A stretch of 64,000 bases of DNA from RYN-230 sp963717125 (GCA_963717125.1 CAVQVG010000017.1:620001-684000), one strand, 5' to 3'; shown: positions 17,532 to 25,981, numbered from the stretch's first letter. The notes: a model not told the origin generated them from the sequence alone. Numbers and translations are program-made.

Positions 17532-18893
17532 TCAGGCCCGGGCCAGGTCCTCGAGCCGGTCGTGCAACTGCGTCACGTAGTGCTCGGACTCCGGTTTCAT
17601 CAGCACGCTGCGCAGGATGCGGGCCCCGGCCGCGTCCCGGCCGACCGCCGGATGACGGGCCTGGAAGGCCGCCGCGTCCGCCCGCAGCGTGCTGACGAAG
17701 ACCGGGTCCGGGCCGGTCAGGCCGGCCTGCAGGATGCGCGCGGAGGCCTGGTCGATGGCGGACAGCGTGGCTGGCTCGGTGACCGGGAAATAGCACACGA
17801 TGTCCAGCTCGGGCGGCTGGTAGAGATCCAGCACGGCCGATTCGCCGAGCAGCGCCGCCCAGTCCAGCGCGGCCCGCCGCCCGGCCGCCAGCACCTCGCC
17901 GAGCCCGTCCCGGGTGGGCGGCAGCAGCCGGAAGGTGAGCCACAGCGCCGCGGCGGACGCCCCGGCGCGGGAGCACTCCAGGCTGATCTCGCCCAGGTGC
18001 AGCTCGTCGGAGGTGAAGTAGGTGTACGGCGAGTCGTGCAGGTAGAACCGCCCGGCGCTGGGATCGCGGAACAGCACCGCGCCGCAGCCGTAGGGCTGCA
18101 GCCCGTGCTTGTGCGGGTTGACCACCACCGAGTCGCACTCGGCGATGGCCTGCCACGGCGCCGCGGGCAGCCCGGCCCGGCCGCCCGCCCCGGCCAGCAG
18201 GGTGAAGAAGCCGCCATAGGCCGCGTCCACGTGGATGCGCACCCCGTACCGGTCGCGCAGCGGGACCGCTTCGTCGATCGGATCCACCGCGCCCAGCCCG
18301 GTGCTGCCCGCGGTCAGCACCACGGTGCCGACCCGGCCGGTGCGCAGCAGTTCCGCCAGCGCGCCCAGGTCGATCCGGCCCCGGCCGTCGGTGCGCACCG
18401 GGTATCCCTCGATGCCCAGCAGGTGGCACATCCGGCCGTGCGTGTAGTGCGCGTCGGCGCTGAACGCGACGCCCCGCCCCGGGTGCAGTTCGCGGGCCAC
18501 GAACAGTGCCTCGAGGTTGGCGATGGTGCCGCTCGTGGTCAGGTGGCCCAGGTGGCTGTCCAGCCCGAACATGGCGGCTAGCTGCGCGGTCACCTCCCGT
18601 TCCATCCGCGCGGTGGCCGGGCCGCCGTCGAGCGCGTGGTTGTTCGGGTTGATCAGCATCGCGGTCAGGTAGCCAGCCACTGCGGCCGGGTGCGGCGGCT
18701 TGAGCATCTGGCCCGCGTACCGCGGGTGGAAGAACGGGTAGTTGTCCGTCAGCCGCGCGGTCAGCTCGCCGAACGCGGCGCCGAACTGCTCGTCGCTGAT
18801 CCGCAGCGAGGGGTGCGGCTGGACGGGCCCGTAGCCCGCCGCCCAGTCATCGATCGCGCGTACCGCCGCGCCGAGCCAGTGTGCTAGATCCAT
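17532..18893 (-). CDS. PLP-dependent group II decarboxylase
   Basis: A 453-residue member of the aromatic amino acid / glutamate decarboxylase fold. PLP lysine is Lys262 in VVVNPHKHGLQPYGCG; also seen are the cofactor-stacking region TTSGTIANLEALFVARE, the aspartate in RIHVDAAYGGFF, and the N-terminal NYPFFHPRYAGQMLKPPHP, where substrate is usually gated. The start at 18893 is inferred from where similarity begins (MDLAHWLG); it overlaps the 3' end of the kinase gene by 47 bases, which argues for one transcript with kinase and transporter behind the TPP riboswitch. The amino acid used is not evident; an aspartate- or tyrosine-type substrate cannot be excluded. Another family member lies at 27269. 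Confidence 0.85.
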   Translation of the reverse strand: MDLAHWLGAAVRAIDDWAAGYGPVQPHPSLRISDEQFGAAFGELTARLTDNYPFFHPRYAGQMLKPPHPAAVAGYLTAMLINPNNHALDGGPATARMEREVTAQLAAMFGLDSHLGHLTTSGTIANLEALFVARELHPGRGVAFSADAHYTHGRMCHLLGIEGYPVRTDGRGRIDLGALAELLRTGRVGTVVLTAGSTGLGAVDPIDEAVPLRDRYGVRIHVDAAYGGFFTLLAGAGGRAGLPAAPWQAIAECDSVVVNPHKHGLQPYGCGAVLFRDPSAGRFYLHDSPYTYFTSDELHLGEISLECSRAGASAAALWLTFRLLPPTRDGLGEVLAAGRRAALDWAALLGESAVLDLYQPPELDIVCYFPVTEPATLSAIDQASARILQAGLTGPDPVFVSTLRADAAAFQARHPAVGRDAAGARILRSVLMKPESEHYVTQLHDRLEDLARA

Positions 18894-20088
18894 GATCAGC
18901 AGCGTAGGGGCGGGCGGCCCCCCTGACCTCGGCCCGGCGGCGCAGATGATCCAGGACCACCGCCCCGTCCGGCCCGGCGAACCACCGCGCATGCCCCAGC
19001 AGGTAACCGTCGTAGGCCAGGCCGGCGTGGCTGGGGGAATGCACCACGTCGTGGAAGTACTCGATCTCGGCCAGCGCGTACTCGACGTGCACGACCGGGA
19101 AGACCTCGGCCAGCGCGGCGGCCTCGCCGGCGCTGAGCGGCCGGACCGTCTGGTAACCGTCGAGCAGCGCGTCGATGGCGGCCAGGTCCGCCGTGGCCCG
19201 TCCGGACTCGGCCAGGTCGAGCCAGCTGACCGTGCTCCGCTCCAGCGCGGTGGCCAGGTCGTGCACGGCGAACGTGCGGTTCGCCAGCCCGAAGTCGAAC
19301 ACGCCCGCGACGTCCGCCGTGCTGGTGGCCGAGGTCCAGGTCAGGTTGGACGGATGCCAGTCGCCGTGGCCCCACTGCCGGGGCAGCGCGGCCAGCCACG
19401 GGGCGGCCCGCTGGATCGCGGGCAGCACATCCCGGGCCAGCTCGGCGCGCCAGCGCCGGGCCGTCAGGTAGCTGGCCAGGCCGGGGCGCCGGCCGAGCAG
19501 CAGGCTCAGCTCCCGGATCGGATCCGCGGCGAGCACGATGTCACACCCGCTGAGCAGCACCCCGGGCGGCCGGCCCGGCCGCGGGAAGTCCGCGGCCGCG
19601 AGGTGCAGCCGGGCCAGCGCGGCCCCCGCCGCGCGGGCGTGCCCCAGACTCCGCAGCGGTGACCAGGACACCGCGTCGCGGTAGACGTCCAGTCCACCGG
19701 CCAGCTCGTGCACCTCGTAGACGAACGCCCCGAGCCGGACCGTGCTCGCCCCGCCGGTGGTGCGCAGCACGGCGGGCGCTTGGATGCCGCGGTCGCGCAG
19801 GTGGCCGATGAACGCGTGCTCGGCGGCCAGCTGACCGGCGGTGCGGACCCGGACGTGGTGCCGCTTGACGAAGACGGCCCGGCCGGACCGGGTGGCTAGG
19901 CCCGCGGCCGACCAGGGCCGCGGGCTGCGCCAGCTGACGTCCCCGCCGCGGCCGGCTGGGTAGCTGGCCAGCACGGTGCGTACTTCCGCGTTGGTCAGCA
20001 GGGGCCAGTCCGGGGCGACCAGGTCGTGGCCCATGCCGTGCACGAGCCCCGGCCGGGCGGCAGCGCCGGTCACGGGGCCGCCGGTCAC
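18847..20088 (-). CDS. APH-family small-molecule kinase
   Basis: Kinase of the aminoglycoside phosphotransferase / choline kinase fold. Catalytic loop WGHGDWHPSNLTW and metal-binding VFDFGLANR are seen, plus the ATP lysine region AVFVKRHHVRVR. Family members phosphorylate thiamine (ThiK), choline, homoserine and similar alcohols. GTG at 20088 is chosen because it overlaps the transporter stop as GTGA; an ATG at 20034 would shorten it by 18 residues. It lies behind a TPP riboswitch together with a pyrimidine-type transporter, so a thiamine or hydroxymethylpyrimidine alcohol is a reasonable, unproven substrate. Confidence 0.8.
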   Translation of the reverse strand: MTGGPVTGAAARPGLVHGMGHDLVAPDWPLLTNAEVRTVLASYPAGRGGDVSWRSPRPWSAAGLATRSGRAVFVKRHHVRVRTAGQLAAEHAFIGHLRDRGIQAPAVLRTTGGASTVRLGAFVYEVHELAGGLDVYRDAVSWSPLRSLGHARAAGAALARLHLAAADFPRPGRPPGVLLSGCDIVLAADPIRELSLLLGRRPGLASYLTARRWRAELARDVLPAIQRAAPWLAALPRQWGHGDWHPSNLTWTSATSTADVAGVFDFGLANRTFAVHDLATALERSTVSWLDLAESGRATADLAAIDALLDGYQTVRPLSAGEAAALAEVFPVVHVEYALAEIEYFHDVVHSPSHAGLAYDGYLLGHARWFAGPDGAVVLDHLRRRAEVRGAARPYAADHGSSTLARRGGTRDR

Positions 20089-21479
20089 GGGGCGGCGGGT
20101 TCGCGGGCCAGCAGGCGGCCGACCGCGCCGATCAGCAGCGTGATCAGCGCGGCGGCCAGGAAGGACAGGATCGACGCGGACATCCAGCTTTCCGCGGTGA
20201 AGTCGAGATGCCGGCCGATCCAGCCCCACATGGCCACCCACCACCCGATGTACCCGGGGTTGATCAGCTGGTACATCACGAAGCCGGCCGCCCAGGGCAG
20301 CAGCATCAGCCAGCGCGCCGGCGCGTGACCGGACAGGTCCCAGCGGCCCCGGCGCAGCACGAAGAAATCCACCACGAGCACGGCGAACATGGGCACGAAC
20401 ACCGAGCCGAGCAGGACCAGGAAGTTCTCGTAGTCAGCGATGTTCAGCAGCAGCGCGCCCGCGGTGCACGCGGCGGCGATGACGCTGGCCAGCACCCGCC
20501 GGTCCCACAGCGGGCGCAGGTTCTGGGTGGACACCGCGGTCGAGTAGACGTTGGCGAAGGACTGGTCCAGCTCGCGCGCGGCCAGGATGGCGAAGCCGAT
20601 CGCGCCGGCCGGCAGCGCGATGAACGCGCCGTAGATGTCGCCCGGGTTACGCGCCACCGTGACCAGCGCAAGCAGCCCGATGACGTAGCAGAGCACCTGG
20701 GTCACGCTGTAGCCGACCAGGGGGCCGGCGAACGCCGCCCGCTGCGACCGGGAGTGCCGGGTGTAGTCGGCGGCCAGCGGCGCGAACGAGATGGCCGCGG
20801 CCACCACCGTGTCGGTGGCCGCCCAGTAGCCCGACCAGGTGCCGTGGCCGAACGCGGGCAGCGGGTGCCGGAGCAGCTGGATGAACAGGTAGCCGAGCAC
20901 CACGATGACCGCGCTGGTCACGTAGCGGCGCAGGATGCGGATGGCGCCGAGCGGCCGGACCGCGAGCAGCCCGGTGGCCGCCCCGGCGATGAGCACGTAT
21001 CCCCAGCGGGGCAGCGCGGGCGCGACCGTGTGCGCCGCGGTCGCGATGGTGACCAGCTCGAAGATGCCCCAGCCGAGGCACTGCAGGATGTTCAGCGCGG
21101 TCGGCAGGTAGGACAGCCCGGCGCCGAACAGGCCGCGGAGCAGCACCATGGCGGGCGCGCCGGTCCGCGCGCCGGGCAGCCCGGACAGCGCGACCGCGGT
21201 AGTGCCGAGCACGGTGCCGACCACGATCGCGCACAGTCCGGCCGCCAGCGACAGCTCCGGCGTGCCGCTCCCGCCCGGCTGCAGCACGAAGATCGCGCCG
21301 GTGAAGCCGAGCAGGCTGACCCCGAGGTTGCCCCACAGGCCGAGCTGGTCGACCAGGCTGAGCGCTTGCGGGACGGGTTCGGCCAGCGTGCGCCCTACTT
21401 CAGAACGCTGATCGCCCGGGACGGTGCGGAAACTGTCCGGCGCCGGCTGGCTCGATGTACGCGACGTAGCCGTGGCCAC
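20085..21479 (-). CDS. NCS1-family transporter, likely thiamine-precursor uptake (CytX-like)
   Basis: A 464-residue nucleobase:cation symporter-1 protein with about 12 hydrophobic helices (e.g. LAAGLCAIVVGTVLGTTAVAL, VLIAGAATGLLAV, NFLVLLGSVFVPMFAVLVVDF). GARTGAPAMVLLRGLFG and FAPLAADYTRHSRS are family landmarks, and FFVLRRGRWD is typical of the CodB/CytX branch. The GTG start follows GGGAGG, and that ribosome binding site is the 3' end of a TPP riboswitch. Known TPP-controlled NCS1 proteins (CytX) import hydroxymethylpyrimidine, so that is the likely cargo. It heads a run with the APH-type kinase (GTGA overlap) and the PLP decarboxylase. Confidence 0.88.
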   Translation of the reverse strand: MATATSRTSSQPAPDSFRTVPGDQRSEVGRTLAEPVPQALSLVDQLGLWGNLGVSLLGFTGAIFVLQPGGSGTPELSLAAGLCAIVVGTVLGTTAVALSGLPGARTGAPAMVLLRGLFGAGLSYLPTALNILQCLGWGIFELVTIATAAHTVAPALPRWGYVLIAGAATGLLAVRPLGAIRILRRYVTSAVIVVLGYLFIQLLRHPLPAFGHGTWSGYWAATDTVVAAAISFAPLAADYTRHSRSQRAAFAGPLVGYSVTQVLCYVIGLLALVTVARNPGDIYGAFIALPAGAIGFAILAARELDQSFANVYSTAVSTQNLRPLWDRRVLASVIAAACTAGALLLNIADYENFLVLLGSVFVPMFAVLVVDFFVLRRGRWDLSGHAPARWLMLLPWAAGFVMYQLINPGYIGWWVAMWGWIGRHLDFTAESWMSASILSFLAAALITLLIGAVGRLLAREPAAP

Positions 21480-21484
21480 GGCAT

Positions 21485-21586
21485 CCTCCCTACGCCGGCA
21501 TTACCCGGTCAGGTTCAGACGGTCGGTGGCGCGCGGCCTGGTGGCCAGCCACCCTCTCAGCCCGGTCAGCCCGAGCTCCCGTGTTG
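21485..21586 (-). ncRNA. TPP riboswitch (THI element)
   Basis: Reading the minus strand, the conserved blocks appear in order: GGGAGC, then GGGCTGAGAGGG (complement of about 21551-21563), a variable hairpin, CTGAACCTGACC, and GGGTAATGCCGGCGTAGGGA (complement of about 21487-21506). These are the pyrimidine- and pyrophosphate-sensing parts of the thiamine pyrophosphate aptamer. The last bases form the GGGAGG ribosome binding site of the NCS1 transporter gene, six bases from its GTG, so ligand binding should directly block translation. Confidence 0.93.
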
Positions 21587-21653
21587 TTCAGCCCGATGTT
21601 ACCTGGTCTTAGCCTGGCGGCCAGCCCCGGCCTCCCGTGCCTCCGGGCGCGGC

Positions 21654-22640
21654 TCAGTTCAGGCCGTCGCCGTGCTCGAGGATCTCCGCCGCGCCGCGGA
21701 CCACACAGCGCAGGGGGTCGTCCACCACCAGGACCGGGATATCGGTGGCCGCCTCGATCCGGCTGGCCAGCCCGGGCAGCAGGGCCCCGCCGCCGGCCAG
21801 CCTGACCTTGCCGCGCACCACGTCCTCGGCCAGGTTCGGCGGGATGTCGGAGAGCATCTCCTGCACGCAGTCCACCATCGAGGTGACGATGTGCTCCAGC
21901 GCCCGGGCGACCAGCCGGCCGGGCACGTGCTCGACCCGTGGGGTGCGGCGCGCCGCGTCCACCCCGACCGCCTCCATCCACCCGGTGCCGTCCTCGGCGA
22001 TGCCCAGCGTGGTCTTCAGGCTCCGCGCCGCGTTACGGCCGAGCAGCAGGCCCAGTTCGGCCTTGACCGCGGCCACGATGGCGTCGTCCATCGCGTTGCC
22101 GCCCATCCGCAGCGACTCGGCCCGCACGATCTGGCCGCCGGCCACCACCGCCGCCTCGGTGGTCCCGCCGCCCACGTCCACGATGAACACCCCGGCCCCC
22201 GCGGCCAGGTCGAACCCCGCGCCCGCGGCGGCGGCCACCGGCTCGTCGATGAGCTGGACGGTGCACCGCGGCCGCACCGCGCTGAGCGCGGCCACCAGCG
22301 AGCGCCGTTCCACCCAGGTGGCGCCGCCGGGCACGCAGATCACCGCCGAGGTGCGAAACAGCCCGCGGCGCACCTTGGCGCGGCGCAGGAAGCCCTGCAT
22401 CATGGCCGAGGCCGCCTGAAGGTCGGCGACGACCCCGTTTCGTAGTGGATGGACCACCTCGACGTTCTGCGGCTCCTTGCCGGCCAGCGCGTCCGCGGCC
22501 GAGCCGACGGCCGCGACGTGCCCGGTAGCCCGGTCTATCGCGATGGCCGACGGCTCATCGATGATGAGTCCGCGGCCGGCCACGCTGACCAGCGTGTTGA
22601 CCGTGCCCAGGTCGATGGCTACCCCAGACCGCAACCGCAT
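21654..22640 (-). CDS. MreB-like actin-family protein
   Basis: A 328-residue actin/Hsp70-fold ATPase of the MreB type. Phosphate-1 loop VAIDLGTVNTLV at residues 6-17, phosphate-2 VFIVDVGGGTTEAAV, the ENP-like region IIDEPSAIAID, and the adenosine block VRLAGGGALLPGL are visible. MreB forms membrane-linked filaments guiding wall synthesis; in many actinomycetes it serves in spore-wall assembly. The usual mreC/mreD/rodA neighbours are missing, so this is probably an additional MreB-like copy. A D-Ala-D-Ala carboxypeptidase gene stands 101 bases upstream on the same strand, which fits a wall role. ATG at 22640 is chosen as MRLRSG just before the phosphate loop. Confidence 0.88.
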   Translation of the reverse strand: MRLRSGVAIDLGTVNTLVSVAGRGLIIDEPSAIAIDRATGHVAAVGSAADALAGKEPQNVEVVHPLRNGVVADLQAASAMMQGFLRRAKVRRGLFRTSAVICVPGGATWVERRSLVAALSAVRPRCTVQLIDEPVAAAAGAGFDLAAGAGVFIVDVGGGTTEAAVVAGGQIVRAESLRMGGNAMDDAIVAAVKAELGLLLGRNAARSLKTTLGIAEDGTGWMEAVGVDAARRTPRVEHVPGRLVARALEHIVTSMVDCVQEMLSDIPPNLAEDVVRGKVRLAGGGALLPGLASRIEAATDIPVLVVDDPLRCVVRGAAEILEHGDGLN

Positions 22641-22741
22641 GGCTCCGCCTCTGCCCCGAAAAGCCGAAAAAATCGTCAGGTACCCCCCAGTATTGTGGCC
22701 CCTGGCGACCTGCGGGTGAGATGGGAGCCGACTAGCCGGGT

Positions 22742-23605
22742 TCAGGCGTGCCGGAAACCCCAGTTCAGGATCCTGGTGGCGTCGCTGAAACCGGCTGTGT
22801 CGTCGGTGCGTGAACTGTGCAGCACGACCCCGATCAGCAGCACCCCGCCGCGCTGCGCGGCGAACAACAGGCAGTACCCGGCGGCCAGCGTGTTGCCGGT
22901 CTTGATCCCGATCGCACCCGGGTAGCTGTGCAGCAGCATGTTGGTGTTCTGCCACCGGTAGGCGTGGTGCCGTGCGTTCCCCGCCAGTTGGTAGTTGCGC
23001 TGGTCCACGATCGAGCGGAACGCCCGGTACTTCATCGCCGCCACCCCGAGGGTGATCAGGTCGGCGGGTGTGGAGTACGTGGTGTGCTCGGTGGGCCAGG
23101 GCAGCCCGTCGAAGTTGGCGAAGTGGGTGTGCGCCAGGCCGAGCGCCGCTGCCTCGGTGTTCATCTTCGCGATGAACTTGGTCAGCCCTGGCCCATACGC
23201 CTTGGCCAGCGCGTAGGCGGCATCGCAGCCGGACGGCAGCAGCAGTCCCTCCAGCAGTTCCCGCGCGGTCAGCCAGTCGCCCGGATGCAGCCCGGCGTTG
23301 CTGGCGTCGTACTTCTTGACGTACCCCACCACCGCGGCGGGCACCTCGATCCGTCGGCTCAGGTCGCCGGCCTGGATGACCACGAGCGCGGTCATCACCT
23401 TGGTGATGCTGCCCATCGGGCGCTCGGTGGTCAGCTTGCGGCTCCATAGCATGCTGCCGGTGCTGGCGTCTTCCAGCGCGGCGCCCTTGGCCAGCACGCC
23501 ACCCGGGTAGTGCGCGGCCGCGTCGGCCGGCGCCGCCGCGGTCAGCGAGGCCAGTGCCAGTCCCAGGGTCACGGCCAGGGCGCTCAGGCGGGCAGGCAGG
23601 CGCAT
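22742..23605 (-). CDS. D-alanyl-D-alanine carboxypeptidase (penicillin-binding protein, S11 family)
   Basis: A 287-residue exported serine peptidase that trims the terminal D-Ala of peptidoglycan stems. A signal peptide runs from MRLPARLS to about ADA-AAHY (residues 1-31). Active-site motifs: SITK (nucleophile Ser), SGCDAA in place of the usual SxN, and KTGNT near the C-terminus. In this family the middle motif is normally SGNDA, so Cys for Asn is a conservative-looking but real change in a catalytic motif and could lower activity. No C-terminal membrane anchor is evident. It precedes the MreB-like gene on the same strand. Confidence 0.88.
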   Translation of the reverse strand: MRLPARLSALAVTLGLALASLTAAAPADAAAHYPGGVLAKGAALEDASTGSMLWSRKLTTERPMGSITKVMTALVVIQAGDLSRRIEVPAAVVGYVKKYDASNAGLHPGDWLTARELLEGLLLPSGCDAAYALAKAYGPGLTKFIAKMNTEAAALGLAHTHFANFDGLPWPTEHTTYSTPADLITLGVAAMKYRAFRSIVDQRNYQLAGNARHHAYRWQNTNMLLHSYPGAIGIKTGNTLAAGYCLLFAAQRGGVLLIGVVLHSSRTDDTAGFSDATRILNWGFRHA

Positions 23606-23783
23606 GACACTCCCGTCGCTCGGTGACAACCACCGGCAGCCTGTCAGCAACCCCCCGCGACGGCAAGCGGAACGCCGGCCCAGCCGACCCGAATCCGGCC
23701 AGGCCGCGGTACGAGTCCGGCCATCGTAATCATGAGTCAGGTGGCGCTCCAGTGCTCACCAGGCAAGGCCCCACCTCCGGCGG

Positions 23784-24323
23784 TTAGCGCTGGGCGGCGC
23801 GGCGAGTGCGGTAGGCGGCCACGTTGGTCCGGTTGGCGCAGGCCGTGCTGCAGAACCGGCGGGACCGGTTCTTGGACAGGTCCACGTGCAGGCTGCTGCA
23901 GTCAGCCGCGGCGCACCGGCGCAACCGGTCCAGCTGCTTGGTCCGGATCACGTCGGTGAACGCCATCGCCGCCTCGACCGCCATCCGGTCGGCCAGCGGG
24001 GCGTCCGGCGCCGTGGCGTGCAGGTGGTAGTCCCAGTTGTCGTGCCTGACCAGCTGGGGCAGCGCGTCCGCCTCCCGCAGCAGCGCGTTGACCAGTTCGA
24101 CCGCGCCATCTTCCGGCAGCTCCCAGAGCTGGGCCAGCCGGGGCCGCAGCCGCCGGACCGCGTCGAGTTCGGCCTGGTCGCGGGTGCGGGAGCCGGTCCA
24201 CCGCCAGTCCGTGACGAACCGGTCCAGCGCGGCCACGTCGGGCAGCCCCTCGGCGCCGCGGCCGGTGTTGACCAGCGCGGCGGCAGCGGTCAGAGCCACC
24301 TCGGTGTCATGGGCAAAAAGCAC
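23784..24323 (-). CDS. CGNR zinc-finger transcriptional regulator
   Basis: A 179-residue protein with the ABATE-type N-terminal domain (about 1-120) and a C-terminal CGNR zinc finger: RRCAAADCSSLHVDLSKN and RRFCSTACANRTNVAAYR. The zinc ligands are two CxxxxC/CxxxC pairs. Family members are usually local DNA-binding regulators. It is divergent from the EamA exporter gene across 71 bases with an inverted repeat, so it probably controls both. The effector is unknown. Confidence 0.9.
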   Translation of the reverse strand: MLFAHDTEVALTAAAALVNTGRGAEGLPDVAALDRFVTDWRWTGSRTRDQAELDAVRRLRPRLAQLWELPEDGAVELVNALLREADALPQLVRHDNWDYHLHATAPDAPLADRMAVEAAMAFTDVIRTKQLDRLRRCAAADCSSLHVDLSKNRSRRFCSTACANRTNVAAYRTRRAAQR

Positions 24324-24361
24324 CTTGACTCCTTTCAGGCCCGACGGCTACCGTCACTAGT

Positions 24362-24383
24362 GTAAGTAAGTTTTACCACTTAC
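24362..24383. promoter_or_regulatory. Inverted repeat in the CGNR/EamA divergent promoter
   Basis: GTAAGT (24362-24367) and ACTTAC (24378-24383) are perfect inverted arms in an AT-richer patch; an offset GTAAG/CTTAC pair (24366-24370 / 24379-24383) shares the right arm. It is a candidate operator of the adjacent CGNR regulator. Confidence 0.45.
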
Positions 24384-24394
24384 GAACCCCCCTG

Positions 24395-25555
24395 ATGGAG
24401 CCCTCAGTGACTATCATCGGCCGCCGCGCCGCCGGATCCAGCCCAGCCGCGCCGAACCGGGACGCCCCCCGGGCCGCCACCCGAGCCGAACGGCCGGGCG
24501 CCGGCCTGGCGCTGGCCCTGCTGTCCGCGGCGACGTTCGGCACGTCGGGCACGTTCGGCTCGGCGCTGATCGACGCGGGCTGGAGCCCGGCCGCCGCGGT
24601 GACCGTGCGGATCAGCCTGGCCGCGCTGATCCTGACCGGGCCGGCCGTGCTGCAGTTGCGCGGCCGGTGGGGACTTCTGCGCCGGGACGCGGCCCCGGTG
24701 GCCGCGTTCGGCCTGATCGCGGTGGCGGGCTGCCAGCTGTTCTACTTCAACGCGATCCAGCGGCTGCCGGTCGGGGTGGCGCTGCTGCTCGAGTATCTGG
24801 GCGTGCTGCTGGTCGTCGGCTGGCTGTGGCTGCGGCACGGGCAGCGGCCCCGGCGGCGCACCGTGGCGGGCACGGCGGCCGCGCTGGCCGGGCTGGCGCT
24901 GGTGCTGGGCGTGACCGGGCACGTCCGGATCGACCCGCTCGGGGTGATGTGGGGCCTGCTCGCCGCGGTCGGTCTGGCTATCTACTTCCTGATCTCGGCG
25001 GCCACCGGCCAGGGCAACCGCACCGGCCAGGCCGCCCGCACCGGCCGCGACCCGGGCGAGCCGCTGCCGCCGATCGCGATGACCTGGGCCGCGATGTGCA
25101 CCGGCGGCGCCGCCCTGGCCCTGCTCGGCTGGGCCGGCCTGGTGCCGCTGACCGCCCGCACCGGCCCGGTGACCGTCCTCGGCCACCAGGTCAGCTGGAT
25201 GCTGCCGGTGGCCGGGCTGGCCCTGGTGTCCTCGGTGGTCCCGTACGTGGCCGGCATCGGCGCCGCCCGCCGCCTCGGCGCCAAGCTGGCCTCGTTCGCC
25301 GGCCTGGCCGAGGTGCTGTTCGCCATCGTGTTCGCCTGGCTGCTGCTCGGCCAGCTGCCCACCGCCATGCAGATCCTGGGCGGGGCGTTCATCCTGGCCG
25401 GGGTGACCCTGGTCCGGCTGGACGAGCTGCGCGCTCCGCGGGGCGCGGCCGGGTCAGCCGGGGGCCGGATCGAGGGGGGCGAGCCAGTCTGGGTCGGCGA
25501 GCGCCACGATCATGCGGGCACTACGGTGGGTGACACGACGACAGTGGGGAGCTAG
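24395..25555 (+). CDS. EamA/DMT-family exporter
   Basis: A 386-residue drug/metabolite transporter with about ten helices in two EamA repeats (AALILTGPAVLQL, VAAFGLIAVAGCQLFYFNAIQRLPVGVALLLEYLGVLLVVGWLW, and ASFAGLAEVLFAIVFAWLLLGQLP in the second half). RLP.GVA.LLEY is typical of the RhtA/YdcZ-like branch that exports amino acids or their analogues. The ATG at 24395 has no ribosome binding site; a GTG at 24407 has GGAG six bases upstream and may be the true start. The VOC gene follows after two bases, and a CGNR regulator diverges upstream. Confidence 0.88.
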   Translation: MEPSVTIIGRRAAGSSPAAPNRDAPRAATRAERPGAGLALALLSAATFGTSGTFGSALIDAGWSPAAAVTVRISLAALILTGPAVLQLRGRWGLLRRDAAPVAAFGLIAVAGCQLFYFNAIQRLPVGVALLLEYLGVLLVVGWLWLRHGQRPRRRTVAGTAAALAGLALVLGVTGHVRIDPLGVMWGLLAAVGLAIYFLISAATGQGNRTGQAARTGRDPGEPLPPIAMTWAAMCTGGAALALLGWAGLVPLTARTGPVTVLGHQVSWMLPVAGLALVSSVVPYVAGIGAARRLGAKLASFAGLAEVLFAIVFAWLLLGQLPTAMQILGGAFILAGVTLVRLDELRAPRGAAGSAGGRIEGGEPVWVGERHDHAGTTVGDTTTVGS

Positions 25556-25557
25556 TC

Positions 25558-25902
25558 ATGGCCTCGGTGTTCAATCCCATCATTTACCCGGTCAGGGACC
25601 TGGCCCAGGCGACCGCGCTGTACCGCACGCTGCTCGGCGTGGACCCCTACGCGGAATCGTCCTACTACGTGGGCTTCCGGGTGGACGGGATGGAAATCGG
25701 CCTGGACCCGAACGGGCACGCGCAGGGCATGACCGGCCCGGTCCCGTACCACGTGGTGCCGGACATCCAGCAGGCCCTCGACGAGCTGACCAAGGTCGGC
25801 GCGCAGGTGCAGCGGCCGGTCACCGACGTCGGCGGCGGCAAGCTGATCGCGACCGTGCAGGACGCTGACGGCAACATCACCGGGCTGACCCAGGACCCGT
25901 GA
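25558..25902 (+). CDS. VOC (glyoxalase/bleomycin-resistance) family protein
   Basis: A 114-residue single VOC module starting IIYPVRDLAQATALYRTLLG and ending VQDADGNITGLTQD, the two beta-alpha-beta halves of the fold. The first metal position is a Tyr/Pro region rather than His, so it may be non-catalytic or bind ligand only; that is inference. It starts two bases after the exporter gene, so both are likely on one transcript and may handle the same compound. Confidence 0.85.
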   Translation: MASVFNPIIYPVRDLAQATALYRTLLGVDPYAESSYYVGFRVDGMEIGLDPNGHAQGMTGPVPYHVVPDIQQALDELTKVGAQVQRPVTDVGGGKLIATVQDADGNITGLTQDP

Positions 25903-25920
25903 CCGGCCGGGCGGCCGCTG

Positions 25921-25977
25921 CCGCGACGGCGCGGGCCAGCCGCGACGGCGCGGGCCAGCCGCGACGGCGCGGGCCAG
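25921..25977. repeat. Three tandem 19-bp repeats
   Basis: The unit CCGCGACGGCGCGGGCCAG occurs three times without change at 25921, 25940 and 25959. It lies between the convergent VOC and LigD-type genes, just outside the latter's stop. Confidence 0.9.
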
Positions 25978-25981
25978 CCGA

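Noticed and set aside
15198..22445. Long open frames antisense to the GH31, LacI, decarboxylase, kinase and transporter genes (up to 745 codons)
   Set aside because: They mirror well-supported genes, have Arg/Gly/Pro/Ala-biased composition and no family motifs; an effect of high GC at third positions.
25921..25977. Possible CRISPR array
   Set aside because: The 19-bp units abut with no spacers, and no cas gene is near.
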